A stretch of DNA of 64,000 nt from the NCBI GenBank assembly GCA_019671135.1, contig JAHRHY010000007.1, positions 1,550,001-1,614,000 of the forward strand, written 5' to 3'. A program made the translations under genes and the position numbers. The first letter of the stretch is position 1, and each line of letters begins with the position of its first letter. Source of the DNA: Linnemannia hyalina (taxonomy: Eukaryota > Mortierellomycota > Mortierellomycetes > Mortierellales > Mortierellaceae). Of this stretch, positions 11,726 through 23,543 are shown piece by piece. The notes under the pieces were generated by a model that searched no databases, had not been told where the DNA came from, and was given only the letters and a program-made list of their open reading frames with translations.

Positions 11726-13788
11726 ATGTCTTGCGACTTGACTGATCCCGCCATCCTCGAGGCTTACCAGGATATCATCTCTGGAACCCCCACCAACTGG
11801 TAAAATATCCACCCGCCTTCACCACCGCCCACTGGACAACCAATGATACTAGCAACCACAAGTCCTAAAAAAACGAAGTGGTTCAGGCATTTAGGACGTC
11901 CACAAGACGAGAGCGACGACAGCAGCAACCAACGTCGTCAACGACTACAATAACTACAACAAACTAACAAGAATGGAAACACTTCAAGAGCATGCCAGAG
12001 AGAGGAAACCACGTCAACGAGACAACTTACAAGTGTCGCTTCTCAAAATCTAAATTGTAGGCTCATCCTCGGATACCATGACACAAGAGACAAGATCTCA
12101 CTCTACTCCAGGGGAACCGGTGGCATCGACGAGTTGACCTCCAATCTCAAGGAGGAAGTCCTTTATGGATTCGTCAGGATCGAGGACCGATTCGCTCTCC
12201 TCGCCTACGTCTCTGAGCAAGTCAGGTAAGCATCCATCCGCATAATGAACAACCAACAACAAAACGGCCGACAACAGCAAGCTCGTATTATCGGTACAGG
12301 AAAGCGAGCGGCGACAAAAAAAAAAAAAAAAAAAAAAAAAGAGGCAGCGAACAAAAATAAGCCCTATTCCTTTGCAACCAAAAAAAAAAAAAAAAAAATG
12401 AGAGCACTTCACTCCTCTGTTTTGTTTTTCTGTTGTGGGCAATCAGCGCTTGCGCCGTGGAGCAAGAGGGAGGTTTTTATCGAGAGTTTTGGAGATTGAG
12501 GGAAAAGACGTTGGATGATGTTTCGTTGTTTTCATTTGTACGACCATTCATTTCTAAAGAAAGAAAATCAGCGACGACGGATCGTTGCTCTCTCCCACGT
12601 TAACTAACCAGCTCTTTCCCCCTCCCCCCCTTTTCTCTCCCCCTTGCTCGCGTCTTCTCTCTTCTACTCTTGGCATTGTTGCCCTTTCGGATTGATATTC
12701 CAGTGGTCTCCGCCGTGGTAAGCTTGTTTGTCTAAACTGAATTTACCGATGCATTATCCATCATTAATCCGTCTCTCTCCGAACAAACGACAAACTAATT
12801 AACCAATGAATGAATGCTCCTTAAAACGAAAACAATAGCTCGCGCACTGGTTCACGGAAAGGCTGTCGGCGCCTTGTTCAAGGCGAGCAACGTTCAGATC
12901 AACACTTCGAGCCTTGCAGAATTGACCGAGGAGAGAGTTCGCACCCGTCTCGGATTGATTGACGGACCCCCTACACCCGAGGCCACTTCGCCCGTGATGC
13001 CCTCGACCCCTATTGCATCCACTGGCTCACCTGTTCCAGCGCCTCGCCCAGCCACCCCCGTCTCACCCGCCCCTGTTGCGCCCGCCTCCTCTTCTCCCGC
13101 CTTCGCCCCCGCCACTGTTGCTGCCCCCGTTGCAGCAGCCCCCATCGCCATTGACACCTTTGTTCAGCAGTCTGTGGCCGAGGTGCCTTTGTCCCCTAGT
13201 CCCGTCAGGACTGGATCACCTCGCTCGGGCCTGTCGACACCCAGAACCGAGCGTCAGCTGGAGATCGAGGCTGCTGAGCGCAAGGTCCGCGAAGAGATGG
13301 AGCGCCAGCGTCGCGCCGAGGCTGCCAAGCGCCAGAGAGAGACTGAGGAGCGTGAGGCACGCGAGCAAGAGTTGTTTGCCCAGAAGCAGGCCTTGGAATT
13401 GGAGCGTAAGCGCAAGGAGGAGTCTGACCGCATTGCTCGCGAGGCAATGAAGAAGCAGTTGATCGAGATGGAGCGTCTTCGTGGATCGGGATTGTCGGGT
13501 TACATCACCATTCAGCTTGCTGGATCGCCCTTCTGGCAGCGTCGTTTCTATGTCATGCAGGGCCAAACTGTCTCACTCTACAGGGATGAGATTGGTCGCG
13601 CCCCCATTATGAACTTGAAGGTCGGAGGTCAGGTTGTTTACATTGCCGATGCCTCCTTGGACGTCTTGATCCCCAACAGCTTCCGTATCGACTTTAAGAA
13701 CGGCGACACTCACTACTTCTTCAGCGACTCGACCAAGGACAAGGAGATGGTCATTGCAGGATTCATGAAGTGCAACGAGAGCGCATAA
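11726..13788 (+). CDS. Coactosin/ADF-H domain - coiled coil - PH domain protein
   Basis: Predicted actin-associated protein of 400 aa. Four exons: 11726-11799, 12061-12225, 12704-12717 (14 nt), 12839-13788. The N-terminus (residues 1-about 130) reads as an ADF-homology domain of coactosin type: LILGYHDTRDKISLYSRGTG, VLYGFVRIEDRFALLAYV, then SGLRRARALVHGKAVGALF across the microexon. A Pro/Ala/Ser-rich linker follows (about 145-220), then a charged Arg/Glu coiled coil (about 225-305). A C-terminal PH domain (about 310-400) contains GYITIQLAG, FWQRRFYVMQGQTVSLYRDE and FRIDFKNGDTHYFF. The combination suggests an actin-binding module anchored to membrane phosphoinositides; this is inferred from the domains, as I know no characterised fungal protein with this order. 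The reading frame closes only if the 14-nt exon is used. Confidence 0.85.
12316..12398. repeat. Two long homopolymer A tracts in an intron
   Basis: A25 at 12316-12340 and A19 at 12380-12398, both within intron 2 (12226-12703) of the coactosin-PH gene. Confidence 0.9.
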
Positions 13789-14073
13789 GCTACACACACA
13801 CACAAGGAGCTGGTTTCCCTTATTTTTGTCTTCTTTCACACTTCCCCCACCTTTCCCCCTTTCAGATATCAGTACCATTCCAAACGTACAAACGCAGCTA
13901 CATTAGAGCATCTCTTATTTATCAAGAATAACAATAATATTTTCTCATACTCCATTCATTCATCCAAACGGCCGTGAATAAAAATAGCAAAAATACATTG
14001 ATTACATAGGTATGACACCACGAGAATTGGAAAATGGTGTTTCTGTATATGTATTGGGGTCGGGGAGGAAGAT

Positions 14074-15685
14074 CTATTGCTCTTTCCCAATGTTATTGCT
14101 AGACTGGCTCTTTGCATAAATGTCGCGTTTGGCCCAGAAGGTAGGCATGGCAATGTCGCGTCCGTTCGGGTAGACACACTTGTCGATAAAAAACCCACGC
14201 AGTTTCGATGTGATCAGGTCAGTCACCTTGGGGACATCCTCGAGTTTTGTCCTTGCGCCCAGTAACGATTGTACGCCAAATTCCAGGTCGAAATCGGGGA
14301 GTGTTGAGATTGAAATGTGTTGTTGGCCGTCGATCGTGTTGAACTGCATCGTTATCTATTTAGTTTATTTTTTTTGGTGGAGGGGCGAGCGGAGGAAAAT
14401 GATTTTGGGGGTGGTTAATATTTCGCAAGGGCATTATCCATTTTCTTGCTGCACGCCTTCGTAAACCATAAATGTTGTGGCAGCTTTCGTGGATTCTTAC
14501 TGTTGCTTGGAATTTGACGACGGAGAGGACAAGCGAGACGGGAAGGGCTGCTATCCTGGGACGGGGCCAATTGATCAGCAACGACGTCTCAATACCCAGC
14601 ATGATCTGGTCGTTGAAGTCTATATCGATTTCCGCCCGCTATCAACAACAATAAATACACAAAGATATAATGAGTTAACTTTTTTTTTCTCACATTTGTT
14701 GTTGATGCAAACGCACACCCCTGAAAAAAGGGCAGGTGGGCGAATGGTCCAGAATATCTTATACTTCGAATTCCTAACTTACCACGCTGCCTGCAGGTTG
14801 GTCGGCTGGTCGGATCCTTGCTCTGCTCAGGACCGGAAAGTCTTCACCCAGATTGAGCTCTGTCACACGAATGTGTCCCTACAATCAAACAGATAACAAA
14901 AACACAAACAGATGAAAAAACACAAACAGGTAAGGAATGTGGCCAAATATTGATAGTTAGATATCATGAGTAATCGAGATCCCACTCTACACATGCCATT
15001 GGGACAGCCTTCCATCGTCACTATAGTCTGTGCCTTTTTGCGTCCTTTGAACATTTCCCTTCAGTTTCTCAGAAATATATAAAAAAAACCTTACCACCCA
15101 GTCAGGTCGAACGCCACCGTTCAAGGCCTCAGCCAATGCCTTGATCAATCGATTGTTAACCTTGGAGTCATCCCTGTACTGAGCAATAGCCTGGGCCATC
15201 AAGACGGTCATCCAGTCAAGGGATTCCGGGGTATGGTCGTAAACGTCGTAGAAGGTCTTGTTCAAGATCGTGGTTGTCGAGGGGAGCGATGGTTTTGTGG
15301 GTGGTGCTGGGATCGATACTCCTCTGTTTGAGAATGACCGGGGCTATTGTTTTCCCGTAATACGAATGAATATAAGGCATGAGTTGTGTGGTTTTTTTTT
15401 GTCTCGAGAGTGCAACAGAAGAAGGGTCTTGTCCTTCGTTAATCATGGAAGTGGACAAAAATAGGGTACCTTGCGACCGTAGCGGACGTCTTCGAGGAGG
15501 AGGTACTTGAAACAGACAATGACCAAGAGAACAACACTCAGTTGGCCCAGAAGCAGACCTGTGGTGAAGGACATTCCTGAAGAACTGTTATATTGTTGTT
15601 GCTGTTGGGCCGAGGTGACTTGCTCAAGGTGCTTTACAAGCTCGATCAAGCCCACTGGCTCCACGATCTCCACGTGGTTTGCCAT
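14074..15685 (-). CDS. MMM1: Mmm1, ERMES complex subunit with SMP domain
   Basis: ER-anchored subunit of the ER-mitochondria encounter structure, which tethers ER to mitochondria and moves phospholipids. Five phase-0 exons give 326 aa: 15470-15685, 15095-15343, 14783-14878, 14501-14638, 14074-14355. A short luminal N-terminus with poly-Gln precedes one membrane span in MSFTTGLLLGQLSVVLLVIV. The cytosolic SMP domain starts at NKTFYDVYDHTPESLDW and continues AIAQYRDDSKVNN, RVTELNLGEDFPVLSRARI, EIDIDFNDQIMLGIETSLLI and SLLGARTKLEDVPKVTDLI. Length and motif order match fungal Mmm1. I chose the ATG at 15685 because the frame upstream runs through a TG microsatellite and is not conserved-looking. 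The gene is convergent with the coactosin-PH gene; the stops are 285 bp apart. Confidence 0.93.
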
Positions 15686-15806
15686 TGGGTCAGTTGGTTT
15701 GTGATCTGCGGAGATGGGGTCTGTGTGCTTTTTGCAGGTGATGAGGGTGGTATTTTTTTGGGTCAGGAGATGAAGAAGACGGTGAGTTGATGGTCCTGTG
15801 TGTGTG

Positions 15807-15845
<39 letters not shown>

Positions 15846-16224
15846 CTAGTACTGGGTGTCCTGAAGATGGTTGTGGTCGATGGTGTTGAGAAACGAATGA
15901 AGATTGAAGAAAGAAGAATGAAGAAACAAGAAAAACGAAGAAAGGTGGGACTCAAAAAGGAAAGTCGATTTTTTTTATATTGCTTGGCACGTCCTCAAGC
16001 GTGTGTGATGGACATAAAAGAACGGACTAAGTGAGAAATATGCTGTGTGATATGTATTGGATATCCTGAACACGCGACAAAATCCATAGTCGCTGTTGGT
16101 GAATCGAAAGAGTATAAGAATGTGTGCAGTAGACAGCGATGAGGATCGCAACAGCTCAATCAACAGTCGACCTCGAAAGTTGCAAGGAAGCAACGGTGAT
16201 GGATCTCGCCTAGAAGACCGGGGA
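15686..16224. other. MMM1 upstream region / HAM1-like gene downstream region
   Basis: Contains the TG microsatellite and AT-rich DNA. No gene seen. Both flanking genes are on the minus strand, so this is the MMM1 promoter plus the 3' flank of the HAM1-like gene. Confidence 0.5.
15797..15843. repeat. TG dinucleotide microsatellite
   Basis: About 23 TG units interrupted by one TGCG, located 110-160 bp upstream of the MMM1 start codon, in its promoter or 5' UTR. Confidence 0.95.
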
Positions 16225-19200
16225 CTAGAGAGGCATCGACGTGACAATGCCGCTCGAGGGCGTCTTCGAGGCAGGCTCATACGACCCCTGCGGGATCGAT
16301 GCCGCCGACTCTCGCCGGCGCGGTCGCTCAAGGACTTCCTCAGCGTCGTCCTCTGGCGGCTCGCGGATGGATTCCATGATCTGCTCAACTCCAATGTTAA
16401 CAGTGTTTACCAGCTCCACCATCATCTCGCGCAACGTGCGCTCGACCGCCTTGCGGAGTTTTCGGACCATGATCGAATGGAACACCATTTGGAGGACGGG
16501 GTGCTGTGTCTCCAAAACATCCACGTTCAAGCGACGAAGGTTGATGCGGCACTCCTTGAGCTCCACAAACTTTCGATGGGCCAAGCCGACAGGCTCTACA
16601 ACTAGATCATAGTAGGCAGGGGTCTGAGTCTCTAGGGAGACGGGTGGACCAGATCCGGGGGCGGCTGGCGCCGCGGTTGCCGTTCGAAGCTCTGCTGTAA
16701 GCCATGGGCTTACAGGACCGAGAGGGCCGATAGCACCGATAGAGCCATTGCCAATCGACAATCGACGTCGAGGACGACTCAGAGTCATCAGACCCTGCGC
16801 TGCTAGTTGACCAACCGAGCTCGAATCAGTTCGTAGAATGCTCTGTCGCTGTTGTTGGTGACGTTGTACATATGGTGTGTACGGTCGGTTGGGATAGAGG
16901 AAACGAGAGACAATTTCCCTGGTGGCGGACCAAAAGTCATCAGTGACAGCCTCCTGCACTTGTTGACGGATTCGGACGCCAGTTCTCGAAGAGGCACGTC
17001 CAACATCCGAGGTCAACGCCGCCGTATCCGAGAATCGCACCGCTCGAGGAGAGTACGCCATGGCTCCAAGGCCAGTGCCAAGGCGCGTACGTGAGGTCGA
17101 CCGTCTTCGAGTGAGTTGGTTGCTCTGGCTTCCAAGGCTGGTAGTGAATAGGCTCTCGCGTGCAGCAGAGGCAATGGGATGTCTGCGTCCGATGGTGTCG
17201 ACAGCGGCCCGAAGCGCGGTGATGGTTCCTCGACGAATAGCAGGAGGTGTCAGGACGAAGGTCATGTCAATATCCAGGCAGTTAGGAGGAATGACCAAGT
17301 CAAGCTCTCCCTCGTCCATCATGTTGCCTCCTAGAAACGACTTGCTCGTGTAGCTGTAAGCAACCTTCTTGGCCTCGACTTCCAGTCCCGAGCTGTGGTT
17401 TTTTAGAAATAAATAGACGATTAATGCTAGCAGTTTGATGCAGGCATGCTGCTTTGATTGTTCAGTCCAAGGAAAATATGGTCGATGAAACCCAAGTTGC
17501 TACGACAGCTTACATCTTCAGGTGCCAGAGGCGGCACGACTTGTTTGTCTGTCGATCGTAAGCGGTTGTGGTATTCAAATGGATGTTGCTCGGCATCAGA
17601 TGCGGAAATTCGAGGACGGCGGCATCCATAATCACCTCCGAGTTGGGTCGCTTCCAGACAATGCTCGGCAAGGGAATGGGCGCAATGTTACGACTGGCTG
17701 CTTGGATGAGGATCTCAAAGTCGCGCATGACATCCCAGCCAACATTCAATCCGACTCCCGCCCCGGAATCAGGCAAACCAGTCGAGCCTTGAAGGGACTT
17801 TTGGATCAGGATGGTCAAGCACTTCTCGGTCGCGAGACTGGTGTCTGTCGCTCCTCCGCCTTCCCAGAGCTGGTCGGTCATACAGACGACCTCGCGCATA
17901 AGTCGGTGAGCAGGTCCGCGGTACTTTTCTGAGGTGAGAGTCGCCTGGATCGGACCAAGGACGTTACGCGCCTCGTTAACCCAATCAGTAGCGAAGGCAA
18001 GATTGCGATTATCGAGGGAGAGAAACAGGAACCGGTAGAGATCCGCAACCTCACGGTGGAATCTGGCGTCCCCAATGGCAGAGATCTTGATGTTTTGCAT
18101 TTCATAAAGGACGAGGCTCCAGCTTGGGAAGATCTCCTTCACAATGTGTGGGATCCTTAGCTTGAATCTATTCGTGGCGGCTTCATCCTCGAAATCTTGA
18201 GTCTGGTCACCCTCTGTCTCGTTACCTTCTTCCTCGTCCACGTTGACTTTCATGGAGACCCATTCGTGAAGAACCGTCAAGAATCGTCGCAAACTGGCTT
18301 GTTCGTCAGGTTTCTGGAACAGCTCCTGGAAGAGATCCTGGAGCTTTTGCAAGGCATAGTCTGAATCTTCTCGAGTCAGATGTCGAGGGCTTTCGCCGTT
18401 GCAGGTACCGTTTCCGACGTCGAAGGCAACCTCGATGAGATGGGCAATCATGCAGAGGCGGAAGCGCAGCGCGGGCGAGGTCAGGAGGTGAAGCAACAGT
18501 GGTGCTGGCTCCTTGGTGCTCAGGGCATGGACCTGGTCGATAGCCTGGCCGATTTCGGATGGGCGAGGGTAGACCACGCGGACCTTGTTGTCTAAATAAG
18601 AGCGTGTCGATGATGGGATGATATGTGTAGGTGAGTAGCTTCTTTTTTGACTGGTGCCTGATCCCATCCCATCATAGCGGAACACTTTGAACGGATGCAT
18701 TGTGCACTCAAAATATCTCCATCATCATCATCATCACTATCAAATCAACCACTCAAACAAACTCTTCCTTTTCCTCATCAGTCTGACCTCGTGGTAATCA
18801 GTCGTCATGTTCACACACTTACGGAATGCAATGCGACCAAGGTCGGCGGGGCTGCTGCTCAGCTGCTGTGAGCGGGTAGGCCGGTGGTAAAATGCATGGA
18901 TCAGCCTGTCCATGTAATGCTTCTCGTGCAGGTGGCGGTATATGACCTGGAAGGGGTCTTGCGGGGATAGTCCGTCGCTGGGGCGGCCGTCAAGAGGAGC
19001 GATAAGCGCCTGCAGAAACTCTTGCTCGGCCTTGGGTCGAGCCAGCTGCGAGTACAAGCTTGGTCTATTTCCGCTATCGAACATGGGATAAGTAACATGT
19101 CAGAAAATGGTTCTTGGCAGTGGTCTTCAAGCATATGTCAAGAAGGAACAAACAGTAGAGAGGTAAAGGTACCTGTTCATGTCGAGTCTGTGGGCGAGGT

Positions 19201-19261
19201 AGGTTGGGGTGGTTGGTGTCTTTGTGTCGTTAAAGGGCCAGGAGGCCTGGAAGGCGTCCAT
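16225..19261 (-). CDS. HAM1-like (DUF5923/DUF4449-type) large fungal protein
   Basis: Predicted 861-aa protein in four exons: 19173-19261, 18823-19073, 17514-18591, 16225-17392. Recognisable segments are GNRPSLYSQLARPKAEQEFL near the N-terminus, NKVRVVYPRPSEIGQAIDQ, a long alpha-helical region, LEVEAKKVAYSYTSKSFLGG, and a C-terminal RKFVELKECRINLRRLNVDV stretch. These resemble fungal HAM1-like N- and C-terminal domain proteins, whose role is poorly known. Between them (about residues 520-690) is an Arg/Ser-rich disordered part. A Glu/Asp-rich insert lies near residues 190-215. No membrane span or signal peptide is obvious. The assignment rests on overall pattern recognition rather than a catalytic motif. 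The start at 19261 gives MDAFQASWPF, and the frame closes across all introns. Confidence 0.65.
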
Positions 19262-20756
19262 GGGCTCAAACGAGAGCGAGGAAGGAGTTTGGACGAAGCG
19301 GGTAGACGTTGGCTGTGTTGCTTTTGGAACGAGTGTGTTTGTATGAGTGTGAGAGAGTGTGTGTAAAAAGAAGTATGAAGTGAAGAAGAGTGAGGAAAGT
19401 GAGAGAAGACGAAGAGAGTGGATAGCGTCTTCCTGACGCGACGACCCCTTTGCAAAGGTTAAGGGGTTCGTCATTACCCATCCATTCCCCCACAGCCACA
19501 ATTTGAGCTTTGGCCATTGGCATTTGAAAGCGCCTCCCTCCTCTACTTTCTACTTTTCACTGCCTGGTATACAACAGCGATATAAGAGTTCAATTGATGA
19601 AAAAAGAACCTCCACAACACGCGGTGTTCCTTTGATGATCACGACGCGTTAAGAGTTATATCCAAGATGGTTGATGCTCGCTGTACAACTATGGATATGG
19701 TCTCTCTCACCATGTAACGTTGTAGTAGTGAACACGGGGAGATGAATAATAATGGTATGCGCCATGGTTCCTCGATGGGGGGTTTCTTCGCTTCTTTCCT
19801 TCGCCCTTCTACTTTCTCACCTACCAGCTCCATCCCTTCAAATGTTTTCATGAATAGTCTTATCCTCACATACGATAGAATCTACCGCTCCTCTTGTTCA
19901 TGAAAGTTCTCCATCCCTCTGTTAAAGACAGCCTAGAGTTCAATGTCTTCTTGAAAATGAATTCTCCTTCCCATACAACAATGGTAGGGCGAAAGAGCTC
20001 TACTTCGTCCCCTTGCTTTTGTAAGATGAAAAAGGATATAACCTCCTTCACCGCCGCACTATGCGTAGAAAACTGTTGGTGGTCGAAAATGAAAAAAAGT
20101 CGCAACAGAGGCCATCAAGTGAAAAAAGTAAAATAGGTGAGGTAAGCACATAATTCCCAGCACTCCACTCATTGTTCACTTTGAAAAAGGTAGAAAGAGT
20201 AGTAAAGACCGATACAATGCTGAAAAGAAGCCATTTTTTTTTCTACTTGGATCTAAAAAGTGAGGAAAGGAAGAAGGAGGAGAGAAAGAGATAGAGGACC
20301 ACATAAAGTGGACGAGGAGCACGGAAGAACGGGCGGTACATAGTAGTCACAGATAATGGCTATCCAGCCCTGGTACCAACATTGATACCTTTGTCTGCCT
20401 CACTGGGGTATCAGAGAAACCGTCAAGAAGGAATCAATTGAAAGTCGACAACGACTCTCTCTCGCTCCACCTGCAGTTCGAATAGACACCCTGGTGAAGT
20501 ACAATTGCAGTAGACAAAGCAAGAAAATAATAGTGAGTAGAAAGCATTAAAAAGGACAGAGGGAGAGAACCAATTGACAGGAAGGAGAGTGGGATGGGTC
20601 GGAATTCCTTAAGTTTTTATCTTTGATTTCTTCAAACTTTTCCCTTCTTTCCCCCTTTCTCTTCCTCCTTTTCCTCCCTCTCCTCCCCACTCCATCCTCT
20701 CCATTCCCTCGTCTGTGTCTGCACCCACCCACTCACTCTCTTCTTATTTATTGACC
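19262..20756. other. Divergent intergenic region, about 1.5 kb
   Basis: Separates the minus-strand HAM1-like gene from the plus-strand UPF0652 gene. No supported coding exon. A small imperfect hairpin (TGATACC ... GGTATCA) lies near 20382-20413. The last 130 bp are C/T-rich, like other leaders in this window. Confidence 0.5.
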
Positions 20757-23407
20757 ATGTGGGGCAACGACGCTGATCGGAAGCACCGCCTCGAGGAGAT
20801 CCTCCAGCGTGAGGACCACGACGATCTCGACGATAACGACCCCAACCAGACCACCGCTGAAGACATCGCCAAGGCCGACAGCGCCCAAATGGACGAAGAT
20901 CTCGCTGCGGCCCAGGCCACCGCTGAGGGATTCTGTGTCGAATGCAAGGACCAAGAGTCCTTCTACTCTTGCGAACAGTGTGCCGAAGAGTTCTGCGAGG
21001 TCTGCTACGGTAATACACAACTACCATCACCAACAACGACTGCATCGCTTTACTCTGTGTAGTCACCACATCACTAAATAATGCATTCGACAGTTACAAA
21101 AGAACAGGTAAACTGATTGCCCTGTCCTTCGTACCTTTTCATTCATCGACAATACAGCCATGCTCCATCGCACTGGAAACAGAACTCGACACATCAAGAA
21201 GGAGATCTTCAAGCCCGACAACAGGGACACTCCCGTCCCCTCGGTCAACGGCATGTCAACATCAACTTCCAAGGGCAGTTCGTTAAGCGGGGAGACGCTG
21301 ACTGAGCTTCCAGAGTCCAAGGTCATTATATCCAGCGGATCCTCCACGTTTGGAGACTGGGTCATTGATCGTTCCAAGTACATTCCAATGCGTCTGGATC
21401 TGACTGAGCGAAAGCTGTTGCGCCTGTAAGTGCTTTTTTTTTGGACGTTGTTGTTTGACATTGGTTCTTTTTGTGGGGCAGCGCAACAAAGAATGTGTGA
21501 ATTGACATGCAATATCGCGAGGAGAGGCCTATTCTGTCTGCCTGTCCGCCTGGCTGCCTGTGTGTCTGTCTCCTTTCCCCATCTCTCCCCTGCGTTCTGG
21601 TGTCGACTCCTGTTTAAAATTCATTTCTAATCCGTCGCTCCAACAACACAAACAAACGATCGGATACAAATATAGCCTTGAAGCGGCCTTGAATGTGAGC
21701 GAATACACGGACAAGGTCGACATCCTCTCATACACCAGCAAGTCCAAGCGTATCGTTCACCAGATCAAGGACCTCTGTGCCATCATCTCTGGACTTGTCG
21801 GTACGTTCCACTCTGTTTCACTGAATGTTTCAGGAACATAACACGGACCCTTCTTTCAATGCACTAATATCGATTGCCCTCACTATTGCCTCTTGCTAGT
21901 CGCTAACGATTATCGCCGTGGACAAGAGCTGTTTGCAGACAAGAGTTTCGAAGACAACGAAGAGTTTTTCCAGGTCATTTTCGAGATCGGTCGTCGCCAC
22001 AAGATCATGAACCCTGAGAAGATGAGAAGCGCCTACGGAAAGCTGATGTACATGCTTATGGACTCGAACATGGAAGAGATCGAATCGACCCTGGGCTTCA
22101 ACTGTGTCATCCCCATCAAGACGGTTTACAGCTACTTGCAGGAAAGAGACGGTCTGGATGTTTTGAAGAACGACCTGGTGGCCGATGCCACGAAGGAGAT
22201 CATCTCGGACGGAAAAAATCGCCATCAAATCCAGCAAGAGATCAAGAAAAAGGAATGGGCCATTGAGACGCTCAGCCGAAAGTACGCCAACGAAAACCTC
22301 ACCCCTGACGAGATCAAGGTCTGCCTCTACTCTATCGGCGATAACCACAGTTTCCTCAGGACGAACCGGTATGTGAACCATCTTTGTGCCTTTTGTTTGT
22401 GAAAAGTGGATATAGCAAGAATACGACTAACCTTTATTCTTGTCAATGATAGTGACCCATGCGACAAAATGCTCAAGTACTTGACAATGTACTTCAAGCC
22501 CACCAGCAATGAGGAAGGATTCTCACTTGCTATTCGATCTGGCCAGCAGGGAGCACGTTTGACACACGGACATGAGACTCAGTACTGGTACATCAACCAG
22601 ACACTCAACCTGTGGCGTGAGATCGCACACGAGATGTTCTACCTCTGGACCCTCTCGGATTTGGACATGCTCGACAACGACTATCGCCTTCGCGACACTG
22701 GACAGGGATTGCAGCGTCTCCAGTACTGCCCCAACGTCTCCAAGGCGATGCACACCATTCTCCACAAGGCTCAACAGAAGGCTGGCATGTGGATTGGAAG
22801 TTCAGTAATCCATCTCGGTGATAGCAACGTACCCAACGCGTTTATGTTCATCGACAAGTACAACCAAGTCGCCAGGATATTGAACCCCATCATCTTGACT
22901 CTGGAGAAGATCGACAGCATTGCTCAAGATGAAGGTATCCACGCTTATATTCGTGACACTTTTGGTGGCGTCAACAATCTGCGGAAGACGATCGTTTGCG
23001 ACTTTTTCCGCATGGCCTTTGACGGCTCTGGAGCCGACAATTTTTTCTCTGCAGGTTAGTGCGCTTTCTTTCTCTGTTTGTCTTCCAACAATGACAACGA
23101 GGACAACTGCGTTGGTTATTCTAGTCTTCGGTATTAACAGGCGTGTTTCGTGCTTTATTCTCAATCGCTATAGGTTCCTGCATTGATGGACGATTAACGT
23201 CTGCCTGGAATTGGTGCTCGCAGATTGAGAAGAAGGCTTTCTTCCCGATCTTCTTGCTCACTGTAAGTCATTTTATGCCGTGTACTGCACTGAGGAATTG
23301 TGGGCGGACAATTGCTATGAGACCCCCCACTAACCAACACATCCGCTGCATTTCTTACTTCGTTTCGATAGGGATTCAATGGATTTGATGGAGAGACGTG
23401 GTCATAA
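20757..23407 (+). CDS. UPF0652 (DUF2009) protein with N-terminal B-box zinc finger
   Basis: Conserved protein of unknown function, 613 aa, seven exons: 20757-21009, 21158-21425, 21676-21800, 21900-22368, 22453-23054, 23174-23262, 23372-23407. After an acidic lead comes a B-box type zinc-binding set: FCVECKDQESFYSCEQC, EEFCEVCY, then HRTGNRTRH across the first splice. The rest is the DUF2009 domain: KKKEWAIETLSRKYANENL, GDNHSFLRTNRDPCDKMLKY, LTHGHETQYWYINQTLNLWR, RLRDTGQGLQRLQYCPNVS, HLGDSNVPNAFMFIDKYNQV and AWNWCSQIEKKAFFPIFLLT. This family is shared by plants, fungi and protists and has no settled biochemical role. The last exon encodes only GFNGFDGETWS. The downstream gene starts 137 bp after the stop on the same strand. 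Confidence 0.88.
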
Positions 23408-23431
23408 ATATTTTTACTTTATTTTGCCATA

Positions 23432-23437
23432 AATAAA
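23432..23437 (+). terminator. Polyadenylation signal AATAAA
   Basis: AATAAA 25 nt after the UPF0652 stop codon, within an AT-rich 3' flank. Confidence 0.6.
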
Positions 23438-23543
23438 GCGTTCTTCACCATTTGTCTTTTTTCTTTCTGTTCGCTCCTTGACATTCATTCCCTTTGTCAT
23501 TTCATTCAAAACAACCAACACTCATTCACAAAAAACAGGAACA

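Noticed and set aside
15686..15955. Longer MMM1 start (MSPTFLRF...)
   Set aside because: The frame passes through the TG microsatellite as Thr-His repeats; Mmm1 homology begins after the ATG at 15685.
20382..20413. TGATACC/GGTATCA hairpin considered as a small RNA gene
   Set aside because: Stem of only seven pairs with a long loop; no tRNA, snRNA or snoRNA boxes around it.
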